Below are positions 9,144 through 17,237 of a stretch of 64,000 nt of DNA, piece by piece. The stretch comes from an uncultured Bacteroidales bacterium (lineage in GTDB: Bacteria > Bacteroidota > Bacteroidia > Bacteroidales > UBA932). Both the position numbers and the translations under genes were made by a program. Positions within the stretch are counted from its first letter, which is position 1. The number at the start of each line of letters is the position of its first letter. The notes beneath the pieces are model-generated. The model was not told where the DNA came from, did no database searches, and was given only the letters and a program-made list of their open reading frames with translations. The stretch is from the NCBI GenBank assembly GCA_946999645.1, contig CAMQDS010000008.1, positions 34,248-98,247 of the forward strand, read 5' to 3'.

Positions 9144-9501
9144 ATTCGTACATATTAACTTTACAAAGTTAACAAATATCTCTTAACATAACACATGTTT
9201 ACAAAATAAGTGTATAAAAACATCTTATTACTACATTATAAATAATAACACGAAAGTTTGACACTCAATTAAATTAAAAATTAATGCAAAACTGTTATAA
9301 ATTGTGCAATGCGTGCGTCATTCCGTCGGGAAGGGAAAGTCATCTGTCGGAGAATTTGCTTTTCAATGAATTGAGGGTACATGGGATCTAACAAGAAAAT
9401 CACCATGGGCAAATGAAGATCTGCCTCATGGTGATATATCAAAGAGAAAGTGGGGATCTGCTGCCACCCTCATCTTAAAAATTCAATATATACTAATTTT
9501 A
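9144..9501. other. intergenic region between the ATPase and the GC-rich locus
   Basis: This 358-bp stretch has no credible gene. The first half is very AT-rich and must hold the promoter of the ATPase gene, but I see no good TAnnTTTG/TTTG pair. The second half contains the hairpin terminator at 9,399-9,435 and the 3' flank of the truncated GH18 gene. I find no trace of the missing GH18 C-terminal half here. Confidence 0.6.
9399..9435 (-). terminator. hairpin terminator of the GC-rich SusCD operon
   Basis: Arms ATCACCATGGGCA and TGCCTCATGGTGAT pair with a single bulge. On the minus strand the hairpin is followed by TTTTCTTGTT. It lies about 65 bp past the stop of the last gene of the locus. 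Confidence 0.75.
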
Positions 9502-10071
9502 TTATGCCGTCGCATAGGTAATGGTGTAATCCGGCACAAGTGAACCGCTATAATTTGCATATTCGTCATCAAACCCAATTCCGTCAAGTCCGTACCTGTT
9601 GACAGCATAAGCAAGTATGGCTGCAAATTGGGTACTCTGAGCATCTGTCATATTAGCCACGCCAATTCCCTGCCAATCACCGAGAACTGTTAGCAGGACT
9701 TTGATTCCTTTAGCCTGGAGAGTGGCTACATAAGTAGCTGCCCCACCATTCTCAAGTACATTGGTAAGTTTATCATTCAGATAAAGTGTAGGGGCCCCAT
9801 TAACGTCCTTGTGAATGTTAGCCGCAAACAATTCTACGATGTCGATAAACGACGTACCATTAGACATGGTGTAATCGCCTGCATTAAGAGGGTTGACATC
9901 ATTTGTCTCGACATAAACTGCCATTTTTGGAATTTTCTGATTGAAAGATCTTGTCGAGACCATTGACTTCTCAGACTTAGCATTCTGAATCTGTGGCTGT
10001 TCAATTTCATTACATGAAAGAACACTGAATAAGGCTGTAAAAACAGCTGTAACCTTAAATAAGTTTGTCAT
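9502..10071 (-). CDS. truncated Endo F/H-like GH18 lipoprotein
   Basis: 189 aa with a lipobox (FSVLSC, Cys about 20). Residues about 45-180 follow the first half of an endo-beta-N-acetylglucosaminidase GH18 barrel. The segment YGLDGIGFDDEYANY (about 160-174) matches the DGxDxDxE signature of Endo H/F enzymes. The second Asp is Gly here, while the last Asp and the catalytic Glu remain. Endo H-type domains run on for roughly another 100 residues, but this protein stops soon after the motif (ending YTITYATA), so barrel strands 5-8 are missing. It lies 12 bp behind the BACON lipoprotein and before a terminator. It may be a remnant or a binding module; I doubt it is a working hydrolase. Confidence 0.7.
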   Translation of the reverse strand: MTNLFKVTAVFTALFSVLSCNEIEQPQIQNAKSEKSMVSTRSFNQKIPKMAVYVETNDVNPLNAGDYTMSNGTSFIDIVELFAANIHKDVNGAPTLYLNDKLTNVLENGGAATYVATLQAKGIKVLLTVLGDWQGIGVANMTDAQSTQFAAILAYAVNRYGLDGIGFDDEYANYSGSLVPDYTITYATA

Positions 10072-10083
10072 AATTTTAATAAT

Positions 10084-11808
10084 TTAGTTTAAAAATGAAG
10101 TCCATGATATGGATAAAATATCGAATGTATCATATGCTTGAGCCTTTTTATTGGAAGGGCAATTATTTTTGATTGTAACCTTGAAATCTCCCTCAACATT
10201 AATTTCTTTTTCCCACAACTGCTTTTTGCCTTCTAATGTAGCGAATGCAACACCATCCCCATACTCAACAATAATGTTGTCATTATACAATTCAGCACCG
10301 GATGCAGATGTCAATTTGACGTTAATGGATATACCTTTCCTCATTGATTTATGCATAGTGTGATAGCCATATTCAATCCGCAATTTTTTGCATCCACCGG
10401 AAATAACCGGTGATTCCAATTGACCTGGAGCAGTTTTACCACCACTTAACCCTACAATAGATTTAACGGACTCACCCTTAAAAAAGTCTTTAACTTCAAA
10501 CAATTCAGTAATTGTAGTGGTCCAATTATCCGAAGAAGTGAAATTTCCAAAAGAGTACGGTGATTGCAAATAAGCCGGATCCTGATATAGAGATTCAAGA
10601 TCCGCACTTTTCCATTTTTCCTCCACGACGACCTTTGCCTGCTGGACAATATTGAAAGACTGGACTTTGGCACCTCCAACACGGACTTCCACCTCAGCAG
10701 TTCTTTGAGTTGATTCAGGGTTCGGAGCGACAGAGAATGTCACCTTATCAGTGCGCAGAGCCTTTGTCTCCACAAGGGTAATCCAAGCTTTTGCCGCTTC
10801 CGGAATGACTATTTCGTAGTCAAGATTCGTTGTGATCGCTACAGTTACAGAGCCGCCTTCTGCAGGAACCGGTGTCGCATCTGCCTGCACATCGAGTTTA
10901 CCTTCAGCAACAGAGAGAACTTTTCCGGACATCACCCCATTACCGTTTACAGCCACAATCATGATAGACGCATCCACGACAGGAGTCGGAGCCGTAATCG
11001 CGAGTTTTCCCTTAGTTGCTGAAGTAGGATTGACAACTACGGTGTAGCCATTTTCAGTAAGAGCTCTAACAACAGCATTCTCCGCAGAAATGAGAGAATA
11101 GTCCACATTAATGGTCTCTCCCGCCTTAATCCCAATTTCATTGGCTTTAATAACGAGTGCGAAGTTCTGTCCTTTAGGAATTACAATCTTCCTATCGGAC
11201 AGCTCGATAATAACTGTATTGTTTTCCGGATCTTCGCGCACATCCTTTATCAGACCTATTCCAGAAGTACCTGCATCACCGATAACAACCCATTCAGTTC
11301 CATTAGTAGAGAAAAGGAATTTACCGTTTTCTACTTTAATCTTAGGAACAGTCACTTCCGCCGTAGCCGGAACCTTCTGACCATTGACCAGCAGCCATTC
11401 GCCATCAAGAGTCCAGTAAAATTTATTATCAGTGTCTTGACGGATACTGATAACAGGAGATTTACCGTCCTTGCCATTCACACCGTCAGTTCCATTTTTA
11501 CCATCCAAACCCTTTTCACCATTGTAAACGGTAACGGTGCCGGATTTTTTGAATGTAATCGTATAGCCGTTGCCGGCAGGCAGTTTCTCGACAGATACAA
11601 TCTGGTCTCGGTTATTCAAAGCGTCAACCGCAGTAACCAAGGAGGTTAAGTTGCTGTTTAATTTTTCCACGAGCAATCGAAGTTCTGTGACTTGTGATTC
11701 GAGTTTGTTAACTCTGCCTTTTATTTCAGTGTCATCATAATTCTGACATCCTGTAAAGGATAATACAAGCACTGAAATCAATGATAGGATTCTTGTAAAT
11801 ATTTTCAT
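10084..11808 (-). CDS. DUF4988/BACON surface lipoprotein
   Basis: 574 aa. Lipobox FTGC, Cys about 21. A heptad coiled coil follows at about 28-66 (LESQVTELRLLVEKLNSNL), then a short collagen-like Gly-x-x run (about 97-115), typical of the DUF4988 N-terminus. Beta-rich domains occupy the middle. A BACON domain spans about 300-395 (VPAEGGSVTVAITTNLDYEI...FNIVQQA). The C-terminal region of about 175 residues (from EEKWKSADLESLY) looks like a carbohydrate-binding beta-sandwich. It is probably a surface glycan-binding protein serving the SusCD pair. It is separated from the preceding gene by 98 bp containing a hairpin, so its expression may differ from that of the upstream genes. Confidence 0.75.
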   Translation of the reverse strand: MKIFTRILSLISVLVLSFTGCQNYDDTEIKGRVNKLESQVTELRLLVEKLNSNLTSLVTAVDALNNRDQIVSVEKLPAGNGYTITFKKSGTVTVYNGEKGLDGKNGTDGVNGKDGKSPVISIRQDTDNKFYWTLDGEWLLVNGQKVPATAEVTVPKIKVENGKFLFSTNGTEWVVIGDAGTSGIGLIKDVREDPENNTVIIELSDRKIVIPKGQNFALVIKANEIGIKAGETINVDYSLISAENAVVRALTENGYTVVVNPTSATKGKLAITAPTPVVDASIMIVAVNGNGVMSGKVLSVAEGKLDVQADATPVPAEGGSVTVAITTNLDYEIVIPEAAKAWITLVETKALRTDKVTFSVAPNPESTQRTAEVEVRVGGAKVQSFNIVQQAKVVVEEKWKSADLESLYQDPAYLQSPYSFGNFTSSDNWTTTITELFEVKDFFKGESVKSIVGLSGGKTAPGQLESPVISGGCKKLRIEYGYHTMHKSMRKGISINVKLTSASGAELYNDNIIVEYGDGVAFATLEGKKQLWEKEINVEGDFKVTIKNNCPSNKKAQAYDTFDILSISWTSFLN

Positions 11809-11829
11809 ATTCTATTCCTTAAGATAAAT

Positions 11830-11864
11830 GGTCTCCGATAATTTGCAGATCCTTACCGGAGACC
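11830..11864 (-). terminator. intra-operon hairpin, possible attenuator or processing site
   Basis: Perfect 8-bp arms GGTCTCCG / CGGAGACC around a 19-nt loop, between the DUF1735/GH18-like gene and the BACON gene. No strong U-tract follows, so partial termination or an RNA-stability element fits better than full termination. Confidence 0.5.
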
Positions 11865-11906
11865 TGGTTATTAGATATTATAAAATGTTAATTGTCATTG
11901 ATATAG

Positions 11907-13463
11907 CTACCAATCCTTGCCCCATTTATTATAGTTTGTAGGATGAGACGGGGTAAAGACGAAATTGGTCAGCCGCCTCACATTTATCTGAAGATCGTTA
12001 CTATACCATACACCTATGAATTGAGACATAATATTTGCACCTTCGTAAGAGTCCTGAAGAACGGATCGGACATCATAGAAAACAGAGATATTGCTATTTG
12101 TGAACTCACTCTTGTCATATTGTCCGAGTGTAAAGAGCGACTCGTCCAGTTTCCTATAGCACGTCACATTGCAGATACCATATCTTCTCGGATTCAGCCC
12201 GGCAAAAGGCTTGCGAGGATGACGTTTTGAAACGGCCGGCAATTCAGGATGCCAGGGATCCACAATTTGGACAGGCTCATCACTTCCGCAGTATCCGGAC
12301 CAGGCATAGTCGATGTATTCGCCAACCTTTATTCCTCCAGTGGCTTCCGTGTCCCAAAAGTACTCGGTCGGTTTCTCGTAGTCCGTAACTGTCAGCAGTC
12401 TGTTCGGACCGAGGAGTTCGCGCAGCCTCTTTATGAGTTTCGGATATGAAGTAGTATTCACTTTTGGGAAACCTTTTTCTTCAGAAACAGCATAGTTGGC
12501 GTTGCGATCCCAAAGATTGATGCCGTCAAGTCCATAGTAATCTACGATTTTCTTCACAGAACCGGCGAACTCACCAATTTGATTGTCTGTCAAATTGCAG
12601 AAACCTATACCCTGTGCTCCGCCGTCAATGCAGATACAGACCTTGCGTCCACTCTCCTGCAGCGGAAGGACGCGCTCGGTGAAATGTTCGAGCACATAGC
12701 GAAGATCATTATTCAGTTTAAGTTCCGCCTTGCCGGATTTGCTATTATAATAAATGGATGCCTGACGCAAATTAACTATATTGCCAAGTCCCCTGTGATA
12801 GTTTCTGTCACGAAAATTTTCAAGGATGAAATCATTGGCAAGTCTCGGGTCGAAAACTGCGGTATTCAGATAAAATACGGTGAACATATCCTCCCCTTTA
12901 TAGAGTTCGTACCCATCAGGGTCAGAATATGTGTCCCTCACAGTTACATCAACATAGACGTTCTTTGCCGTTGAGCCGTTCCATAATGAAGAAACGGATA
13001 AAGGAAGCAAGTACCTTCCTGCATCCAGAACATTAGCCAACGGGTTCATTGCAAAAAGCCTGAGTTGTGTCACCGCAGTGGATGTAGCCCCTTCATGTAA
13101 ATCGAGAGTCCGTTTGTCTATAAACTTATAGAAAGGCTCAGGAAGCAGCTTATAATCAATGCCTTTCATACGACTATACTCTTTGACAACCTTCTTATCG
13201 CCGACATTGATCTGGATAATCTGTTCCTCTTTCGCAGGATGCGTGGCGTCTGCAAAGAGACCGAAGGTCTTGAACCCGTCCCCCTTTCGCAATACCACTT
13301 TCAGCACATTGTCAGCAGTATTCTCGGCACGGAGAGAGATAGTAGTCTCTTTGCCGGAGAGGTCTTGAAGAGCCTCTGGAGCATATTCAATTGACAAATC
13401 CCGGCATCCAGCAAGGAGTGTCACAGGTAAAGCCACTAACAGAATCATGTATCTCTTTTTCAT
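11907..13463 (-). CDS. DUF1735 plus GH18-like lipoprotein with degenerate active site
   Basis: 518 aa, lipobox LLAGC (Cys about 19). An N-terminal DUF1735-like beta domain covers about 30-170 and a GH18-type barrel about 195-510. The strand that should carry DGxDxDxE reads YGLDGINLWDRNANY (about 311-325): the second Asp is Asn, the third Asp is Trp and the catalytic Glu is Arg. By comparison with active Endo F/H or Endo S-type enzymes this should not hydrolyse glycans, although the fold could still bind them. It is packed 3 bp behind the DUF1735/LamG gene. The likely role is a surface glycan-binding pseudo-enzyme (inference). Confidence 0.75.
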   Translation of the reverse strand: MKKRYMILLVALPVTLLAGCRDLSIEYAPEALQDLSGKETTISLRAENTADNVLKVVLRKGDGFKTFGLFADATHPAKEEQIIQINVGDKKVVKEYSRMKGIDYKLLPEPFYKFIDKRTLDLHEGATSTAVTQLRLFAMNPLANVLDAGRYLLPLSVSSLWNGSTAKNVYVDVTVRDTYSDPDGYELYKGEDMFTVFYLNTAVFDPRLANDFILENFRDRNYHRGLGNIVNLRQASIYYNSKSGKAELKLNNDLRYVLEHFTERVLPLQESGRKVCICIDGGAQGIGFCNLTDNQIGEFAGSVKKIVDYYGLDGINLWDRNANYAVSEEKGFPKVNTTSYPKLIKRLRELLGPNRLLTVTDYEKPTEYFWDTEATGGIKVGEYIDYAWSGYCGSDEPVQIVDPWHPELPAVSKRHPRKPFAGLNPRRYGICNVTCYRKLDESLFTLGQYDKSEFTNSNISVFYDVRSVLQDSYEGANIMSQFIGVWYSNDLQINVRRLTNFVFTPSHPTNYNKWGKDW

Positions 13464-13466
13464 ATT

Positions 13467-14756
13467 CTATTCCTCCTCTTTGTTAATTTCCCTGATCTCG
13501 ATTCCAGCCGGCCAGATTATGTCGCTGACAGCCTTCCCATGGTTGCCGACCCAAGAGTAGTCCTTGACTGTATTGCCTTCGCCATCGTTGAATTTCCAAT
13601 ACCCGATAAGATCTTTCTGTTCCTTCGGATTCTCAATCCTATACATATTTTTCCATATTTCATCCCGGGTCCTGGCAACTCTCCATACTCTTGCCTCGGC
13701 AATTTTGCCCTGCAAAGGACGGAAGTTATTGTAAGACTTGCCAATGAAGAACTGATAGGCTTCTGGCATTCCTAAAGCCCTCATTGCCAATGTAATCTTG
13801 TTATCCGCTGTCGGCCCTGCGACTCCAGCTTCCTTCACTTCGTTAATCAATTTAGCATTGACATAAATTCTTGCGACCCTTTCATTCTGGTCGTAGGTGC
13901 AGGCAACGTGGTACCACGAGCCCGAATAGAGTTTCTTCGCCGGATCGCTCTTTGAAGGCAGTTTTCCGAACTGGGAACCGTTGCCGCTGCCGTCAAACTG
14001 AAGACATTGACGTTCGAAGTTTGCGTCTCCGATGCGAAGAAGAAGGTATTGCTCAACTCCCATGACTGTAGAGATATTGCATACACCATCTTTGTTCTCC
14101 AAGTCGAAACGGTCCACATTTATGAGAGCCTCGTATGTGAGGGCAGTGAGACCGTTATAGGCATCTGCAACTTTTCCCGGAGTGTCCATAAGGGGGAATT
14201 CAATCCAATTATCCGTAAGTTGAGCCGCTACAGTGATTGCAGATGAACGTTTCACCAGATAGTAGACTACGGACGAGCCGTCCATTGTCGGAATATCCCC
14301 CGAAGCGAGACTAACAGGAAGAAGATAGGTCTTGTCAATCTCCATGGCACCGGTCTGTTCTTCTCCCTGTCCCATAAGATTTTTTAGCCCTATGGATACT
14401 TTCCCTGAATTCACTTTCCCGGCTTCTATGGTAACAGAAACTGGGGAGAAGTCAAGATATTTATCCGGAAGAAGCTGATAATCAGTGCTATATTGATGAT
14501 TATATGTATCCACTAATGAAGGATCCACTGAAACAGTCGCTTTCACATCCTTATCTGAAGGGTAAGCGAGCATGACGCAAAGCTGTTTTTCCAAACTGCT
14601 GACCCTGTTGCCAAAGGTTGCAGCCTGAGTCTGGCTGGTGGCACTCACATCAAGATAAGCACAGTTGTCGAAGACGCGGTTAATAGGCTCGAATCTGTTA
14701 CAGGAGACGAGTAATGCCAGAACAGCGATACGAATTATGAAGTTATATTTTCTCAT
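13467..14756 (-). CDS. DUF1735 plus LamG-like (concanavalin-type) lipoprotein
   Basis: 429 aa, lipobox ALLVSC (Cys about 19). DUF1735 covers about 25-165 (VSATSQTQAATFGNRVSSLEKQ...VYYLVKRSS). A laminin-G-like jelly roll follows at about 180-410 (LTYEALINVDRFD, SWYHVACTYDQNERVARIYVNAKLI, IAEARVWRVARTRDEI, LIGYWKFNDGEGNTVKD), a classic LamG fingerprint. Such proteins recur beside GH18 genes in Bacteroides N-glycan loci and are thought to bind glycan at the surface. It lies 14 bp after the GH18-like lipoprotein. Confidence 0.8.
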   Translation of the reverse strand: MRKYNFIIRIAVLALLVSCNRFEPINRVFDNCAYLDVSATSQTQAATFGNRVSSLEKQLCVMLAYPSDKDVKATVSVDPSLVDTYNHQYSTDYQLLPDKYLDFSPVSVTIEAGKVNSGKVSIGLKNLMGQGEEQTGAMEIDKTYLLPVSLASGDIPTMDGSSVVYYLVKRSSAITVAAQLTDNWIEFPLMDTPGKVADAYNGLTALTYEALINVDRFDLENKDGVCNISTVMGVEQYLLLRIGDANFERQCLQFDGSGNGSQFGKLPSKSDPAKKLYSGSWYHVACTYDQNERVARIYVNAKLINEVKEAGVAGPTADNKITLAMRALGMPEAYQFFIGKSYNNFRPLQGKIAEARVWRVARTRDEIWKNMYRIENPKEQKDLIGYWKFNDGEGNTVKDYSWVGNHGKAVSDIIWPAGIEIREINKEEE

Positions 14757-14770
14757 ATTCTTTACACTTT

Positions 14771-15643
14771 TTAAGGATTCAATCTATGAATTATGGAACG
14801 AAGGTTCGACCAGTTCATATCATAGTGATAATAGTCAGACTCAATGTCGTAAATAGCAAGTCCTGCCATAGGGCCATAGTTTATAACATTATCCGCCATA
14901 GCATCAAGCACCGGCAATTCTACATTTTCCGGATTACGGAAAGAGCCTTCCTTCGAGACGGAGAGCAGCATCCTGTCTCTTGGGACTCCTGCTTTCAGAA
15001 CATCGCTCAGAAAATTTCTGAGATCGAAGTCGGTTTCTATTGTCTCTGACGCAAGCACGAAAAGATCTATCTTATCTATGTCGTCCCCTGATAGGATTTC
15101 AGGATTACCCTCAAACACAAGTATTTGATTTGCCGTTTTTGCCGCTGACAGCCTGTCAATCGCAGCAGATGCACTCTCGGAGGTCGATGCAGTGAAAGAA
15201 AACCCGTCAAGCGAGTGCTTTGACACTGTGGTGATAGCCTTGTCGATTGCTGTTCCGGCATTTTTAGCTTCGGAGAGATCGATTTGATATAGGACCTTGA
15301 TATTCACCGACTTCATTCTCGCCATATCTTCTGCGTCATATTCAGAGAAGTTCTCGGCATTGGTGAGACTTACCAAATCAAGACTGTCCGGAAGACTCCT
15401 CAAACTACCCTTCTCATTTTGAACGCCATTCGGAGAGTTTTCAAAGCGGATATACGTCAATTTATGTGGGCGGCTCTTGTAATCACGCACCCTTGCCTGG
15501 TATTCCGCCCATTCTGTCGGGTTTTTCTCCCACGGCATTGTCTCATTTATACCGACACTCTCTACCTCCGTCCAACCAGAGCAGGCGGCAATGAGCATAG
15601 CGGAAAGAGAGATAGCGAGCAGAGGTTTCAATATATTCTTCAT
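14771..15643 (-). CDS. GH18-like (Endo S-type) lipoprotein lacking the catalytic motif
   Basis: 290 aa, lipobox LIAAC (Cys about 21). The opening EKNPTEWAEYQARVRDYKSR followed by a YIRFENSPNG-like strand is typical of Bacteroidetes GH18 proteins found next to SusD. The expected DGxDxDxE position reads LDGFSFTASTSE (about 143-154): the second and third Asp are Ser and Thr, and what follows does not restore the Asp-x-Glu pair. It is probably a binding protein or decaying enzyme. It starts 3 bp after susD and is clearly in the same transcript. Confidence 0.7.
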   Translation of the reverse strand: MKNILKPLLAISLSAMLIAACSGWTEVESVGINETMPWEKNPTEWAEYQARVRDYKSRPHKLTYIRFENSPNGVQNEKGSLRSLPDSLDLVSLTNAENFSEYDAEDMARMKSVNIKVLYQIDLSEAKNAGTAIDKAITTVSKHSLDGFSFTASTSESASAAIDRLSAAKTANQILVFEGNPEILSGDDIDKIDLFVLASETIETDFDLRNFLSDVLKAGVPRDRMLLSVSKEGSFRNPENVELPVLDAMADNVINYGPMAGLAIYDIESDYYHYDMNWSNLRSIIHRLNP

Positions 15644-15646
15644 TGT

Positions 15647-17218
15647 CTATTGTTTTATAGAGTTGTACGATTTGCAGTCCCACCAAACTCTGGTACAGAA
15701 TGTATCTCCGCTGCCCTCGGTAGATTCCGAATTCAGCATTGAAATAGCATCGCTCAAGTTTGCCCCGTTTCCGGAATATTCCTCTACAGGATATGTAAGT
15801 CTCCTTGCATGATGATTCAAGTCAACATTATCCGGTCCCAGGTTCTGAGGAGCTGGAAGCAGTTTAGGATAGCCGGTCCTGCGATATTCGGCCCAGGCTT
15901 CGTTGCCTAACGGGAAAATTGCAATCCATTTTTGAGTGATAATCTGCTCCAAATTAGTCTCTTCATCTCCTTTCTCATCCCATGCGACTTTACACTCTGT
16001 CGTCTTGGACGCAGCACTGTATTTTCCCAACGGGTCTATATACTGAACCGGTGTGCTGGTAACATCACTTAGGTAGGCATCGACTCCCGATGCACCTTTT
16101 TCGGCAAACGACAGGCGTATTCCATTCTCGTAGTATTCCTTGGCCTTAACTTTATCTCTGGCAAATCGAAGTTGATACTCGGACAGAAGGAAATTCACCT
16201 CCGCTGCATTCATCCATAGAATCGGGCTGTCGGAATTTACAATAAGGTTCGAATAAGCATTTATCGCCTCACTTTTCTTTGAGACAGTCGAACCAATGCG
16301 AATTCCAACATACTGCGGATTGTTTCCAGTACTCTTGAGAAACATTTTCTCAAGTCGGGGGTCGTTGTAACCGACCATATAGCAAAGGATGTCAGCTCCG
16401 ACCCTATGATCATTCCAACTGTTATAAATCAGAGGCATCCTGTTTTCAGTCGGTTTCAATAAAGCATTGTCTTCATTGGAAAGAATAAGTCCGGATGAAA
16501 TAGCCTCTTCCGCTTTTTTGCGTGCAAGTTCAGGATTTCTGTAGCTTATTCTCATAGACATCCTTAACTTAAGAGAGTTGGCATACTTGAGCCATTGAGA
16601 TATATTCCCGGAATAGACTCTGTCGTATGTACTCCATCCGGAAGAAGGAAGTCCCACATTGGCAGAAAACGCCTTAATCGCATCATCAAGTTCATCGAAC
16701 ATTTCTTTATAGACAGCTTCCTGCGAATCGTATTTTACATTTACCTTCTCCGTCTTTAATATATCGCTGTACGGAATCGGTCCATAGTTATCAGTAAGAC
16801 GCTGCATTACCGCCACGCGGAGAAGACTTGCGAAGGCTCGTGCAACTTTGTCCTCTGTCCCCCCGACAATTCCCCGGTATGGAGTATAGAGCTCAGTTAT
16901 GATGTCCGAGAATGTCGCCTTGAGCCAGCCAGTCGAAGGGTTGAATGTCTCGAAACGAGTCTGCCAAGTATCCACTGTACTTCCGACAAAACCGCCGAAA
17001 GGTCCACCTGAAAGGCTTTCAATGAACTGATATTGATGTTCCTCGACAGGAACGACAAGACTTTGCAATGCAAGCACCTTGGTACCTGTACGATAGTTTT
17101 TCGCTTCCAACTGATCAGATGTAACCTGATTCGGATTGGTATTCAACCTATCGAAACGGTCTGTACAAGAGAGAAGCGTCAGTGTAATGACGGTGCATAT
17201 TATTAAATTCTTTCCCAT
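15647..17218 (-). CDS. SusD/RagB-family nutrient-binding lipoprotein
   Basis: About 523 aa from the chosen start. SusD proteins cap the SusC barrel and bind glycan at the outer surface. The sequence LTLLSC gives the lipid anchor. NTNPNQVTSDQLE, RVAVMQRLTDNYGPIPYSDI and a C-terminal WIAIFPLGNEAWAEYRRTGYPKL are characteristic of the SusD-like-2 branch. An in-frame Met exists 30 bp earlier, but I place the start at 17,218. There the signal peptide is normal and GGAGAA lies at Shine-Dalgarno distance, and the gene then begins 19 bp after the susC stop. Confidence 0.88.
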   Translation of the reverse strand: MGKNLIICTVITLTLLSCTDRFDRLNTNPNQVTSDQLEAKNYRTGTKVLALQSLVVPVEEHQYQFIESLSGGPFGGFVGSTVDTWQTRFETFNPSTGWLKATFSDIITELYTPYRGIVGGTEDKVARAFASLLRVAVMQRLTDNYGPIPYSDILKTEKVNVKYDSQEAVYKEMFDELDDAIKAFSANVGLPSSGWSTYDRVYSGNISQWLKYANSLKLRMSMRISYRNPELARKKAEEAISSGLILSNEDNALLKPTENRMPLIYNSWNDHRVGADILCYMVGYNDPRLEKMFLKSTGNNPQYVGIRIGSTVSKKSEAINAYSNLIVNSDSPILWMNAAEVNFLLSEYQLRFARDKVKAKEYYENGIRLSFAEKGASGVDAYLSDVTSTPVQYIDPLGKYSAASKTTECKVAWDEKGDEETNLEQIITQKWIAIFPLGNEAWAEYRRTGYPKLLPAPQNLGPDNVDLNHHARRLTYPVEEYSGNGANLSDAISMLNSESTEGSGDTFCTRVWWDCKSYNSIKQ

Positions 17219-17237
17219 AATATATTTCTCCATCATT

